Virus record (IMG/VR): IMGVR_UViG_3300046506_000180
Location: 1-40,310 of that record
DNA: 40,310 nucleotides
Origin: a virus
Direction: 5' to 3' (one strand)
Below the pieces are notes generated by a model. The model was not told the DNA's origin and searched no databases. It saw nothing but the letters and a program-made list of their open reading frames with translations. Positions 7,256 through 14,960 of the stretch are shown piece by piece (the stretch's first letter is position 1; the number at the start of each line of letters is the position of its first letter). The translations under genes and the position numbers were made by a program.

Positions 7256-7885
7256 GTGAAACAGAACGACAACAAAAACCTGATCCCGGATGGCTACCGC
7301 AAGAACGCGCAAGGTCACCTGGTGCACGAGTCCCTGATCAAGCCGATCGACGTGGAGCGTGATCGCCTGGTCAATGAGCTGATCGGCGGCGCCAAGCAGT
7401 TGAGCACCCAGCTGCAGGGCTTCAAGGCCCAGGTGTTCGGCGACTTCAACGCCTTCGTCCAGCTGTCCGCCGAGCAGTACCACGCCAAGGTGGCCGGCAA
7501 GAAGGGCAACGTCACGCTGCATTCCTTCGACGGTCGCTACAAGGTGCAGATCGCTACCAGCGACAAGCTGGCCTTCGACGAGCGCCTGCAGGCGGCAAAG
7601 GCCCTGATCGATGAGTGCATCGCCACTTGGAGCGCCGGCAGCAGCCCCGAGATCATGGCGCTGGTCCAGCAGGCGTTCAACACGGACAAGGAAGGCAAGC
7701 TGAACACCGGCCGCATCCTGGCGCTGCGGCGCCTGGAGATCACGGACACGCGCTGGAAGGAAGCCATGGAAGCGATCGGCGAATCCGTCCAGGTGGTCGG
7801 CAGCAAGCAGTACGTCCGCTTCTACGAGCGGATCGGCGAAACCGACCAGTACGCGCCGATCTCGCTGGACATGGCGACCGCATGA
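7256..7885 (+). CDS. DUF3164-family phage protein
   Basis: A 209-residue protein from a GTG at 7256 with AAGAGGAAAA upstream. The sequence (IPDGYRKNAQGHLVHESLIKPID near the N-terminus, HSFDGRYKVQIATSDKLAFDERLQAAK in the centre, LRRLEITDTRWKEAMEAI near the end) is typical of DUF3164, found in the early/middle region of Mu-like phages. Its biochemical role is not established. Downstream genes overlap by ATGA, so it heads a coupled group. Confidence 0.85.
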   Translation: MKQNDNKNLIPDGYRKNAQGHLVHESLIKPIDVERDRLVNELIGGAKQLSTQLQGFKAQVFGDFNAFVQLSAEQYHAKVAGKKGNVTLHSFDGRYKVQIATSDKLAFDERLQAAKALIDECIATWSAGSSPEIMALVQQAFNTDKEGKLNTGRILALRRLEITDTRWKEAMEAIGESVQVVGSKQYVRFYERIGETDQYAPISLDMATA

Positions 7886-8085
7886 AGCTGCAGATCAACG
7901 ACGCCGGCAGCTGGCGCCACGTGCTCGCCTTCGAGGGGACGGTCGAGCAGGACGTGCGTCAGCGCGCCATCAAGCTGGTGGCGGTGGTCAACGAGCGCGC
8001 CAAGCTGCGCATCCTGGACGACCGGAGCAACCTCCGGGCCACCTGCCAAGGCCCGGAATTCACGTGGGAGGAGCGGAAGCAATGA
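7882..8085 (+). CDS. small phage protein of unknown function
   Basis: A 67-residue protein whose ATG overlaps the stop of the DUF3164 gene (ATGA) and whose stop overlaps the next start in the same way. It begins MKLQINDAGSWRHVLAF and contains VVNERAKLRILDD; it probably folds as a small alpha/beta domain. Similar short genes accompany DUF3164 in transposable phages, but no function is known. Confidence 0.75.
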   Translation: MKLQINDAGSWRHVLAFEGTVEQDVRQRAIKLVAVVNERAKLRILDDRSNLRATCQGPEFTWEERKQ

Positions 8086-8537
8086 TCGAACAAGACCAGG
8101 TTGCCAGCGACATCGAGGTGCAGTGCGTGCGGTGCCGCAACCGGCATCAGCAATCCGAGCGGGTGCGTCTCGGCGGCAACGACGGCATGTCCATGTTGGC
8201 ATGCCCGCGCTGCAGCTGCCGCTCCTTCCTCGACATCCGGCCCCAGGCTGCCTGGTGCTGGGCATCCGGCCTGATCGAGATCGGCGACGAGAGCGCGTCA
8301 CCAGCCGACGCCATCTTGTTTGCGCGCGGTCCGAAAGCATTCCTGACCGGGACGATCGCGGTGCTGGCTCGTAGTGGCCAGGGTGCAAGCGAGGGTAAGT
8401 ACCTGGTTCCAGGCGTACCAGAGGCGGACGACCAGGAAGCCGGGTGCACTGCCCTGATCAAGTGGGTGAAGTGGTGCGCGGGTAACAACGGGCACAAAGG
8501 GCGGCACGGTGTCGTGTTCGTAGCACCGAGCGAATGA
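8082..8537 (+). CDS. phage protein with putative zinc ribbon
   Basis: A 151-residue protein that starts in the ATGA overlap with the previous gene. Two Cys pairs near the N-terminus (CVRCRNRH and, about 30 residues on, CPRCSC) make a likely four-Cys zinc ribbon. The centre has DIRPQAAWCWASGLIEIGDE. The C-terminus ends WVKWCAGNNGHKGRHGVVFV. Zinc ribbons in small phage proteins usually bind nucleic acid or partner proteins; no specific role can be given. Confidence 0.75.
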   Translation: MIEQDQVASDIEVQCVRCRNRHQQSERVRLGGNDGMSMLACPRCSCRSFLDIRPQAAWCWASGLIEIGDESASPADAILFARGPKAFLTGTIAVLARSGQGASEGKYLVPGVPEADDQEAGCTALIKWVKWCAGNNGHKGRHGVVFVAPSE

Positions 8538-8630
8538 AGCGAAACCGGCCGCCGGCGACGGCGGTCGGTCTGCCCGGCGTGGTGGCCGGGTACTGATGAG
8601 CAGCCAAACCCCAACAAAACGGAGAACAAG

Positions 8631-9077
8631 ATGAACGAGTCCACCCCGACGAACCCTGAGTCAAAGCCAGCCGGCGGGCAGCAATTCTGCTGCGCCAGCT
8701 GCTGCGCGCCCGACGGCCAACCGCACCTGCCGGGATGCCCGGAAGGTGACTTGCGGGCCCAGGTCGAGATCGCGATCGGCATGCTGGAGCAGCTTGACCT
8801 GGTCAGGTTGCCGCTTGCCATCGCTGCAGCGGTCGGCGTCCTGCGCACCGCTCTCGCGGGCGCCGCGGAACCGGGACGCGACCCGGTCTTTAGTCGCGCC
8901 GACGTCGCTGAGAAGACAGGCGAACGAAATCTTCAAAGAGAGCATCGATTGCAGCAACGAACTCTTCAAACTTCGGGCTGTCAGCCAGCTCATTCGACTG
9001 ATCGTAAAGAAATTGACGCACCTGGTCAGGCTGGAACACATCAGTGTCCTGAAGATGACTCAGAAGCCATGCCATGA
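8631..9077 (+). CDS. cysteine-rich phage protein with an abnormal 3' end
   Basis: The start is convincing (ACGGAGAACAAG before the ATG) and the first ~88 residues look coding. These include a Cys-rich FCCASCCAPDGQPHLPGCPEGD segment and a helical stretch (VEIAIGMLEQLDLVRLPLAIAAAVGVL). From about 8890 the frame runs antisense through the reverse gene at 8890..9159 and loses coding character. The likely explanation is that insertion of the reverse gene replaced the original 3' end. The fused protein may be non-functional. Confidence 0.55.
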   Translation: MNESTPTNPESKPAGGQQFCCASCCAPDGQPHLPGCPEGDLRAQVEIAIGMLEQLDLVRLPLAIAAAVGVLRTALAGAAEPGRDPVFSRADVAEKTGERNLQREHRLQQRTLQTSGCQPAHSTDRKEIDAPGQAGTHQCPEDDSEAMP

Positions 9078-9159
9078 CTAGCTGCTGCGCATCGAGCTGG
9101 TCTTGTAATTGTTGGAATCGTAGGTCTGTACGCAGCATGAATTCAGCTAATTTGTCCAT
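8890..9159 (-). CDS. reverse-oriented cargo gene, small acidic helical protein
   Basis: An 89-residue protein; the ATG at 9159 is preceded by AGGGAA at good spacing. It begins MDKLAEFMLRTDLRFQQLQDQL and is largely helical and acidic, with a basic C-terminal tail (SSQRRRRD). It opposes the surrounding operon, is less GC-rich, and its 3' end interrupts the gene at 8631. This is the second reverse single-gene insertion in the early region. The family is unrecognised. Lysogenic expression and a host-benefit role are guesses from orientation. Confidence 0.68.
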   Translation of the reverse strand: MDKLAEFMLRTDLRFQQLQDQLDAQQLVMAWLLSHLQDTDVFQPDQVRQFLYDQSNELADSPKFEEFVAAIDALFEDFVRLSSQRRRRD

Positions 9160-9252
9160 GAGTGGTTCCCTGTGAACGTTGATCAAAAGCAGGCGCTCAT
9201 TCTAACGGGCGCCGGTCACAGCCCAGGCGGCCACTGAAAATAGGGATTAACG

Positions 9253-9702
9253 ATGAAATTAACGAAAGAACAGAAGGCTGACCTGATCGAGAAGTTGTTC
9301 CATCCGTGGGGCGTCGTGGTCCTGCTTTGCGACGGCGACGTGGTCACGCTTTCGGTCCAACCGGCCAAGGGGCTGCGATATCACGTCGTCACCCACGTCA
9401 ACGGGTGGTTCAGAGGTGCGTGGGTGGACCCGAAATCCACCGCCCGCGAGCAGCGCTACCTGCGCAAGGTGGAGCGACCGCTCTACTCGGCCGGCGAGCG
9501 CGCGAAGGCGGAGAAGGACCATGGCAAGCGGTTCGTTAAGAAGTACCTGGGTGGGACGTACACGCTATTCCACGGGGACTGGCCGAACGGCAAGGCACCG
9601 ATCGCGCACCTGTGCAAGGTCTGCGAGTCGATCGAGATCGGGAGTAAAGATGACCTGGCCGCGTTGACCGAACCGGCGCCGGCCGCCACCGTGGAGGAGT
9701 GA
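9253..9702 (+). CDS. middle-region phage protein of unknown function
   Basis: A 149-residue protein from the ATG at 9253 (AGGGATTAACG upstream). It begins MKLTKEQKADLIEKLFHPWGVVVLLCDGD and has an alpha/beta N-terminal half. A basic middle (RYLRKVERPLYSAGERAKAEKDHGKRF) and an acidic Ala/Pro-rich tail follow. Genes of this type often lie just before gemA in Mu-like phages. I do not recognise a characterised function. Confidence 0.78.
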   Translation: MKLTKEQKADLIEKLFHPWGVVVLLCDGDVVTLSVQPAKGLRYHVVTHVNGWFRGAWVDPKSTAREQRYLRKVERPLYSAGERAKAEKDHGKRFVKKYLGGTYTLFHGDWPNGKAPIAHLCKVCESIEIGSKDDLAALTEPAPAATVEE

Positions 9703-9705
9703 CAA

Positions 9706-10125
9706 ATGCCACGCAACCCCGCCCTCGCCAAGATCCACATCGCCAAGAAGGAACTCGGCCTGGATGAGGACACCTACCGCGCCATGCTGCAGCAGCACGG
9801 TGGGGTGTCCTCGTCCAAGGATTTGACGCCGCTCGGCGCGGCCAGGGTGCTGCAGCACCTGGAGCGGGCCGGGTTCAAGCCGAAGGCCGGCCACGGCAAG
9901 CGGCCGAACGCCGCGCCCGGCCGCGCTGCCCTGGTTGGCAAGATCGAGGCGCAGCTGGCCGCCGCCGGCCGCCCCTGGTCGTACGTCGACGGCATGGCCA
10001 AGCGGATGTTCACGGTCGAGAAGGTGGACTGGCTGAACGAAGAGCAGCTCGGGAAGATCGTCGCGGCACTGGCCTACGATGCCAAGCGCCGGGCGAAGGC
10101 CAAGGAGACAGGACATGGAGAATGA
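9706..10125 (+). CDS. gemA: GemA-like regulatory protein (Mu gp16, DUF1018)
   Basis: A 139-residue protein matching the gp16/GemA family. It has an N-terminal KIHIAKKELGLDEDTYRAML motif, then SSSKDLTPLGAARVLQHLERAGFKP, and a C-terminal VDGMAKRMFTVEKVDWLNEEQLGKIVAAL. Mu GemA alters host gene expression and DNA topology and is expressed from a region shared with mor. Here too it overlaps mor, by 11 bp. Confidence 0.9.
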   Translation: MPRNPALAKIHIAKKELGLDEDTYRAMLQQHGGVSSSKDLTPLGAARVLQHLERAGFKPKAGHGKRPNAAPGRAALVGKIEAQLAAAGRPWSYVDGMAKRMFTVEKVDWLNEEQLGKIVAALAYDAKRRAKAKETGHGE

Positions 10126-10537
10126 CTTTTCCCACCTTCCCGCGAGCGTGCAGACGCTCATCGCCTTGATCGGGCTGCCGCTGACGTTGCGGATGATCGA
10201 CGCGCTGGGCGGGACGACGCTGAACCTGTATCGCAGCGACGCCTGCGTCGACCGCCTGGCGGCAACGGTCGGCCGCGAAGCTGCGCATACGATCATCAAG
10301 TTCTTCGGCAACACGCCGGTCACCGTTGCCACCTGTTCGAAGGCGCTCGTCCTCGTCCGAAATCGTGATCTGCTGGCAAAGTTTGACCGCCTGACGCAAA
10401 ATGAGGGGCGCTCGGCGCGCGCCGCAGTCACGCAGATCGCGAGGGACTACGCGGTCCATGAGCGCACCGTCTGGCGGGTGCTGAACACGACGGGCGAGTT
10501 CAAGCCTGCCGATGTGCGCCAGATGAGCCTTATCTAA
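10115..10537 (+). CDS. mor: Mor-family activator of late (middle) transcription
   Basis: A 140-residue member of the Mor/C transcription activator family. The N-terminal part supplies the dimerisation region (HLPASVQTLIALIGLPLTLRMIDALGG). The C-terminal HTH is in RAAVTQIARDYAVHERTVWRVLN. In Mu, Mor activates the middle promoter, and the related C activates the four late promoters. No separate C gene is seen here, so this protein probably activates the late promoters directly. The 18-bp palindrome at 10596 and 18500 is its candidate binding site. It ends the early transcript just before a terminator hairpin. Confidence 0.9.
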   Translation: MENDFSHLPASVQTLIALIGLPLTLRMIDALGGTTLNLYRSDACVDRLAATVGREAAHTIIKFFGNTPVTVATCSKALVLVRNRDLLAKFDRLTQNEGRSARAAVTQIARDYAVHERTVWRVLNTTGEFKPADVRQMSLI

Positions 10538-10565
10538 GCGGCCTGACGCCACGCGTCAAGGCCGC
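10538..10565 (+). terminator. hairpin terminator after mor
   Basis: GCGGCC-TGACG pairs with CGTCA-GGCCGC (one bulged base) around a short loop, starting at the last base of the mor stop region. It is followed by ATTTCTCCTTTT. The T tract is imperfect, but the position between the early and late regions fits early transcript termination. Confidence 0.6.
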
Positions 10566-10595
10566 ATTTCTCCTTTTCCGTCCCTTTCCCCCCAC

Positions 10596-10613
10596 TGCTG
10601 ACACGTGTCAGCA
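10596..10613. promoter_or_regulatory. 18-bp palindrome, candidate activator site of late promoter 1 (lysis/packaging)
   Basis: The sequence TGCTGACACGTGTCAGCA is a perfect 18-bp palindrome, followed 81 bp later by the holin start. An identical copy precedes the second late block at 18500..18517, and the 22 bp around it are the same in both places. No T tract follows, so it acts more likely as a DNA dyad for a dimeric protein than as an RNA terminator. The upstream mor gene makes Mor the natural candidate. Confidence 0.7.
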
Positions 10614-10694
10614 TTCTCGCCAAAGTTTCCTCGCGCGAACATTGCTTCCTGAAAAGTCGCTGGCCACCGTCCAGCTCAATCAAGGGAGAAAGTC

Positions 10695-10982
10695 GTGTCG
10701 CGGGAAAAATCAGACCCCAACAAGCTTCGCATGGTCGAGTGGCTGATCATCGCGCTCGCCTTCTATGCAACCGCACTCCTGATGCTGCAGCTCGGCCACC
10801 AGGGGCCGGTCCAGACCATCATCTGGAAACTCGGCCACGTGACGATGGGCGGCTACGCCGGTTATTGGATTGACCGCGCCGCCTTCCGCGATCGCATCCG
10901 CCAGGACAGCCAGCCGCTGGTCATGATCCGCCGCGCCATCATCATCTTCGGCGCGATGTACACCATCGGGACCGGGCTGTGA
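10695..10982 (+). CDS. putative holin
   Basis: A 95-residue membrane protein from a GTG at 10695 with AAGGGAG upstream. Two to three hydrophobic segments are visible: VEWLIIALAFYATALLMLQL, a weaker one around VTMGGYAGYWI, and IRRAIIIFGAMYTIGTGL. It lies immediately before the lytic transglycosylase and the spanins, so a holin role in timing lysis is well supported by context. The GTG start of the next gene overlaps its stop. Confidence 0.8.
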   Translation: MSREKSDPNKLRMVEWLIIALAFYATALLMLQLGHQGPVQTIIWKLGHVTMGGYAGYWIDRAAFRDRIRQDSQPLVMIRRAIIIFGAMYTIGTGL

Positions 10983-11590
10983 CCAGGCGCATCCCCCTGT
11001 CGGTGCTGATGGCCATGGCTGCGTTGCTGTGCCGGTGCGGGGCCCCGGCATACGCCGCCGACCCGTGCGATCGCTACCGCGCCACCCTGACCCGCGAGGC
11101 CCAGGCTGTCTACGGGATCGGCGCGCCGGTGCCGGCACTGGCCGGGCAGCTGCGGCAGGAGAGCACCTGCAGGGCCGACATCACCGCCTGGGACAACGGC
11201 CGCGGGCTCGCCCAGTTCATGGACCCGACCGCTCAGCAAGTCTCCCGCACCTTCCCCGAACTGGGCGTGCCCGACCCCTACAACCCCACCTGGGCAATCC
11301 GCGCCCAGGTCCGCTTCGACAACTGGCTGGTCGCCCGCGTCAAGGGCGGTAACGCGTGCGAGCGCTGGGGCGGCGCTTTGAAGGCATACAACGCCGGACT
11401 CGGGTACGTCCAACGCGCGCAGCGGCAGTCGCCGGCGCCCGGCGTCTGGTTCGGGGCCACGGAGAACATCAACGCCGGCCAGGGCGCGAAAAACTTCGAA
11501 TACTCGCGCCAGTACCCGCGAACCATCCTGTTCACCCACCAGCGCCGCTACCTGTCCTGGGGCGCGCCCCTGTGCCTCGAGGCCGCCTGA
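10979..11590 (+). CDS. endolysin: secreted lytic transglycosylase (SLT domain)
   Basis: Cleaves glycan strands of peptidoglycan for host lysis. The 203-residue protein starts at a GTG overlapping the holin stop. Residues 1-27 form an N-terminal signal sequence (SVLMAMAALLCRCGAPAYA), so it may be exported by Sec or act as a signal-anchor enzyme. The SLT/lysozyme-like domain follows, with the probable catalytic Glu61 in LRQESTC. The GLAQFMDP motif and the C-terminal AYNAGLGYV motif are typical of goose-type/SLT enzymes. The signal means the holin may act as a pinholin, but that is not certain. Confidence 0.9.
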   Translation: MTRRIPLSVLMAMAALLCRCGAPAYAADPCDRYRATLTREAQAVYGIGAPVPALAGQLRQESTCRADITAWDNGRGLAQFMDPTAQQVSRTFPELGVPDPYNPTWAIRAQVRFDNWLVARVKGGNACERWGGALKAYNAGLGYVQRAQRQSPAPGVWFGATENINAGQGAKNFEYSRQYPRTILFTHQRRYLSWGAPLCLEAA

Positions 11591-11997
11591 TGAAAACCGC
11601 CACCGTCGTCATCGCCGTCCTGGCGTGGTCCCTGCTCCTGGGAATCGGCGGGTTCGCCCTCGGCTACTACCTGCGCGGCGCTGCCCAGGTGACAAAGGAA
11701 GCGCAAGCGCAGGACAAGGAAGTCAAGCTCAAGGCCCGGAAGGATAGCAAGGCGCTGGCCGCCGGCATCCGCACCGAGCGCGCCCAGGCAGCGACGGACA
11801 CCGCCTTCCAACAGATACGTGCCAACTATGAAACCGACCAACGCAAGAACCCTGATGCTGGCTGCGTGCTTGATGCTGACAGCCTGCGCCGGTGGAACGA
11901 AGCAAACGCGCAGTCAGACGGCGGCCCCGCAAGCCAACCTGATGGTGAACTGCCCACCCCTGCCGAAAGCGAAGCCGGGGGAGAACGCGGTCGATAA
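11590..11997 (+). CDS. i-spanin (Rz-like)
   Basis: Inner-membrane spanin subunit needed to disrupt the outer membrane at lysis. The 135-residue protein starts in the TGATG overlap with the endolysin gene. It has one N-terminal transmembrane helix (VVIAVLAWSLLLGIGGFALGYYL), then a long charged helical periplasmic region (KEAQAQDKEVKLKARKDSKAL...) as in Rz. The o-spanin gene begins inside its 3' part in the +1 frame. Confidence 0.85.
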   Translation: MKTATVVIAVLAWSLLLGIGGFALGYYLRGAAQVTKEAQAQDKEVKLKARKDSKALAAGIRTERAQAATDTAFQQIRANYETDQRKNPDAGCVLDADSLRRWNEANAQSDGGPASQPDGELPTPAESEAGGERGR

Positions 11998-12088
11998 CCA
12001 CATCGAGACGGCACGGCTGTACCGGCTTTGCCAGAACAGGACCGCCGGCTGGATCGACTGGTACAGCAGCACCGAGGAGCCCAAGTGA
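11828..12088 (+). CDS. o-spanin lipoprotein (Rz1-like), overlapping the i-spanin gene
   Basis: An 86-residue protein from the ATG at 11828, in a different frame from and overlapping the 3' end of the i-spanin gene by 170 bp. It has a lipoprotein signal with lipobox (LACLMLTAC|AGG) and a short periplasmic domain (VNCPPLPKAKPGENAV...). Together with the i-spanin it spans the periplasm and fuses the membranes. The overlapping architecture is standard for Rz/Rz1 pairs. Confidence 0.85.
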   Translation: MKPTNARTLMLAACLMLTACAGGTKQTRSQTAAPQANLMVNCPPLPKAKPGENAVDNHIETARLYRLCQNRTAGWIDWYSSTEEPK

Positions 12089-12339
12089 CTGACATTTTTG
12101 ACGAGGCGACCGAAGCCGAGATGCGCGAGCGCGAAGGCTTGATCGCCCAGCACCAGGCGCGATCCGCCCTGGATGCCCAGCTCGCACAGGACCGCGAAGC
12201 CGCGCGCGGCGCCGGGCCGGCGCGCTGCCTGGGCTGCGAGGAGCCAATCCCCGAAGCACGGCGCCAGGCGGTACCCGGCTGCATGCGCTGCGCCCGCTGC
12301 CAGGGGCAGCACGTGAGCCGCGAAAGCGCACCCCGTTAA
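12085..12339 (+). CDS. DksA/TraR-type zinc finger protein
   Basis: An 84-residue protein from a GTG that overlaps the o-spanin stop. An N-terminal helix (IFDEATEAEMREREGLIAQHQ) is followed by a C4 zinc finger (CLGCEEPIPEARRQ...GCMRCARCQ), as in TraR/DksA-like phage proteins. Small TraR-like proteins bind RNA polymerase in the secondary channel and mimic DksA plus ppGpp. That activity is known for relatives but is inferred here. Confidence 0.85.
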   Translation: MTDIFDEATEAEMREREGLIAQHQARSALDAQLAQDREAARGAGPARCLGCEEPIPEARRQAVPGCMRCARCQGQHVSRESAPR

Positions 12340-12355
12340 ACCATTAAGGAACCGC

Positions 12356-12682
12356 ATGCAAATTAGCAACGACGATCTGGCAAGAATTCTCGGCCGCCTG
12401 GAAGCGAAACTCGATGAACAGGCCAGCACCTCCAAGCGCGTCGAGGAGGCGGTCGCCAGCGTCGACCGCAAGGTCACGCGGCGCCTGGACGAACACGACG
12501 AGCGCATCCGCAAGCTCGAAGTGACCAACCCCGAGAAGCTGTCGCAGACGGTATCCGACCATTCGAAGCGTATCGAAGCGCTGGAAAAAGGGGCCGCGCG
12601 CGCCGGCGTCATTGCGGGCCTCGGCTCGGGCGTGGCCATGAGCGTGCTGATTGCGCTGGCCCGCGAGAAGCTCGGTCTGTAA
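12356..12682 (+). CDS. coiled-coil protein with C-terminal hydrophobic segment (DUF2730-like)
   Basis: A 108-residue protein. Residues 1-85 are a charged coiled coil (LGRLEAKLDEQASTSKRVEEAVASVD, KLSQTVSDHSKRIEALEK). The C-terminus has a moderately hydrophobic segment (AGVIAGLGSGVAMSVLIALA) that may enter the membrane. Mu-like phages have a similar gene just before the small terminase subunit, with no established role. Its last base overlaps the next start. Confidence 0.75.
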   Translation: MQISNDDLARILGRLEAKLDEQASTSKRVEEAVASVDRKVTRRLDEHDERIRKLEVTNPEKLSQTVSDHSKRIEALEKGAARAGVIAGLGSGVAMSVLIALAREKLGL

Positions 12683-13191
12683 TGGCAAAGGGCGCCGACA
12701 TCCGCACCAAGGTGCGCAAGCATTTCGTGTTCGACCGGCTGTCGCTGGAGCAGGCGTCCAAGCTGGGCGGTGTGTCGTACACGACGGCCAAGCGCTGGAA
12801 GGAAAAGGCGCTGGCCGAGGGCGACGATTGGGACAGGCTGCGCACGGCCTCCAGCCTGAGCGGCGGCGACGTCGAGCAGCTGTCGCAGCAGATCCTGACC
12901 GAGATGCTGGTGCAGTTCAACGCCACGCTCGACCTGATCAAGGCCGACAGCGCGATGCCAGCCGTCCAGCGGGTCGATCTGCTCTCCAGCCTGATGGACA
13001 ACATCCACAAGAGCATGTCGGCCATGAAGAAGTTCCTCCCGGAGGCGAACAGCCTGTCGATCGGGATGGCGGTGATTCGCGGCCTGGCCGAGTTCGTCCA
13101 GGAGAAGTACCCGCAGCACGGGGGCGTGCTGGTCGAGATACTGGAGCCCTTCGGCGAGGTGCTGCCTAAAATCCTCGCGAGTGTCAAATGA
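12682..13191 (+). CDS. terminase small subunit (Mu gp27-like, DUF1804)
   Basis: A 169-residue DNA-binding packaging subunit. The N-terminal HTH (FVFDRLSLEQASKLGGVSYTTAKRWKEKA) and the helical C-terminal part (FVQEKYPQHGGVLVEILEPFGEVL) match DUF1804. It probably recognises the phage end and recruits the large subunit for headful packaging. Its stop overlaps the large subunit start. Confidence 0.9.
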   Translation: MAKGADIRTKVRKHFVFDRLSLEQASKLGGVSYTTAKRWKEKALAEGDDWDRLRTASSLSGGDVEQLSQQILTEMLVQFNATLDLIKADSAMPAVQRVDLLSSLMDNIHKSMSAMKKFLPEANSLSIGMAVIRGLAEFVQEKYPQHGGVLVEILEPFGEVLPKILASVK

Positions 13192-14960
13192 TTAGCAACG
13201 ACCTGACCCCCAAGGACTTCAAAAAAGAGCTGACCGACCTGGTCGGCTCTTTACGTAAGGACATCGAAGCGCACGCGGCCGGCCTGGACGGCTCGCCGGC
13301 CGCGATCCGCGCCCGCCGCAAGCGCGTGCTGTCGGGGGACTTCCAGTTTTTCGCCTACACGTACTTCCCGCACCACATCCGGGGCACGCCCTCGCTGTTC
13401 CAGGCGCAGTTCTGCCAGCGCTTTCCCCAGCTGCTCGGCCAGGCCGGCGGCGTCAAGGAGTGGTGGATCGCGCCTCGAGGCGAGGCCAAGTCGTCCATGC
13501 TCACCAAGATCGGGCCGACGTGGGTCGCGGTCCAGGCGCTGCTGCAGCGCCCGGAGGTTCGCAAGGAAGTCGGTCTTGGCGCCGCGCCGCCGTTCATCGA
13601 CTACGTGATCCTGCTGGGCGCCGAAACCGTCCTGCCGACCAAGCTGATCGAGGTGGTCAAGACTGAGTTGACGGGCAACGCCGCGCTCGCGCTGGATTTT
13701 CCCGAGGCGTGCGGGCGGGGCTCAATGTGGAAAATCGGCGAGTGCGTCACCAGGACCGGCGTCAAGCTGGAGTCGTTCGGCGCCGAGCAGGCGATCCGGG
13801 GTACCTTCCACGGCGCCAGCCGTCCCAAGCTGCTCCTGGGCGACGATCTGATCACCGACGCCGAGGCCAAGAGCCCGACCGAGCGCGAGAACCGCTGGAC
13901 CTGGCTGACCAAGGCCATCGACTACCTCGGCCCGCCGGACGGAACCGTCAAGTATTGCGGCGTCGGCACCATCCTGGACAAGGATGACCCGATCAGCCGC
14001 GCGAAGCGCACCATCGGCCATGTGGTCCACCACTTCCGCGCGATCGAGCGCCTGCCGGACGACATGAGCCTGTGGGCCACGTGCGAGGAGCTGATGCGCA
14101 ACGACGACGCCCGCGCCGTCCAGGCGGCCGCTGAGAAGGGGCAGGTGGTGGCCGACACCGACCTGCCGTCGTTCCGGTTCTACGTGACAAATAAGGCGCA
14201 AATGGACGCCGGCGCGGTCGTGTCCTGGCCGAGCGTGCGCAGCCTGTTCTGGCTGATGCGCCAGCGCGCGACCGCGCCCAAGGCGTTCGGCACCGAGATG
14301 CAGGGCGATCCGCGCAGCGACGAGGACAAGGTGTTCGGCCACATCACATACTGGGTGCAGCGCTCGCGTGACTGGCTGCTGTTTGGCGCCTGCGACCCGT
14401 CCATGGGCAAGGGCGAAACCTCGGACCCCTCCGCGATCCTGGTCGGAGGGCTCGACCAGCGCATGAAGCGCCTGCACGTGATGCACGCGGAGATCAAGCG
14501 CCGGGTGCCGTCCAAGCTCGAGGTAGACCTGATCCGCGCGCAGCGCGAGTTCCGCTGCTTGGCCTGGGCGTTCGAGAACAACAACGCTTATGAGCATAGC
14601 CGCCAGACCTTCATGCTGGCCGGCCTGCGCGAGGGCGTGCCGTTGCCGCTCGTCGGCGTGACCGCGACCGTGGCGCCGGAGGTGCGGATCGACTCGATCG
14701 AGCCGTTCGTCACCGACCTGTTCATGCCAGGACTGGTCTTCCACGCGAGCCTGACGCAGCTGCTGTCCGAGCTGGATACCTGGCCGGCGCCGCAGACCAA
14801 CCACCACTATGACGGCCTGACCGCGTTGCACCTGCTCTGGCACATCGCCATCACGCGCGGCATGGGCAAATACGAAATCCAGACCCAAGCGCGTGGCGGA
14901 TCGTTCGGCGGCGCCGGCCGCGACGACGACTTCGGCGCGCAATCCAGGAGAATGATGTGA
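13188..14960 (+). CDS. terminase large subunit (Mu gp28-like)
   Basis: ATPase and nuclease of the DNA packaging motor, 590 residues. A Walker A-like PRGEAKSS motif lies at about 96-103 and a Walker B-like KLLLGDDLIT at about 214-223 (D219, D220). The RNase H-like nuclease region has its first acidic residue in FGACDPSMGKG (about 402), and a conserved FENNNAYEHS segment follows. It overlaps the small subunit gene upstream and the portal gene downstream. Confidence 0.95.
   Translation: MISNDLTPKDFKKELTDLVGSLRKDIEAHAAGLDGSPAAIRARRKRVLSGDFQFFAYTYFPHHIRGTPSLFQAQFCQRFPQLLGQAGGVKEWWIAPRGEAKSSMLTKIGPTWVAVQALLQRPEVRKEVGLGAAPPFIDYVILLGAETVLPTKLIEVVKTELTGNAALALDFPEACGRGSMWKIGECVTRTGVKLESFGAEQAIRGTFHGASRPKLLLGDDLITDAEAKSPTERENRWTWLTKAIDYLGPPDGTVKYCGVGTILDKDDPISRAKRTIGHVVHHFRAIERLPDDMSLWATCEELMRNDDARAVQAAAEKGQVVADTDLPSFRFYVTNKAQMDAGAVVSWPSVRSLFWLMRQRATAPKAFGTEMQGDPRSDEDKVFGHITYWVQRSRDWLLFGACDPSMGKGETSDPSAILVGGLDQRMKRLHVMHAEIKRRVPSKLEVDLIRAQREFRCLAWAFENNNAYEHSRQTFMLAGLREGVPLPLVGVTATVAPEVRIDSIEPFVTDLFMPGLVFHASLTQLLSELDTWPAPQTNHHYDGLTALHLLWHIAITRGMGKYEIQTQARGGSFGGAGRDDDFGAQSRRMM

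Noticed and set aside
8534-8596. A 20-codon mini-gene overlapping the end of the zinc ribbon gene (ATGA)
   Set aside because: The ATG overlaps the previous stop in the usual way, but the peptide (MKRNRPPATAV...) is too short and arises from a GC-rich inverted repeat.
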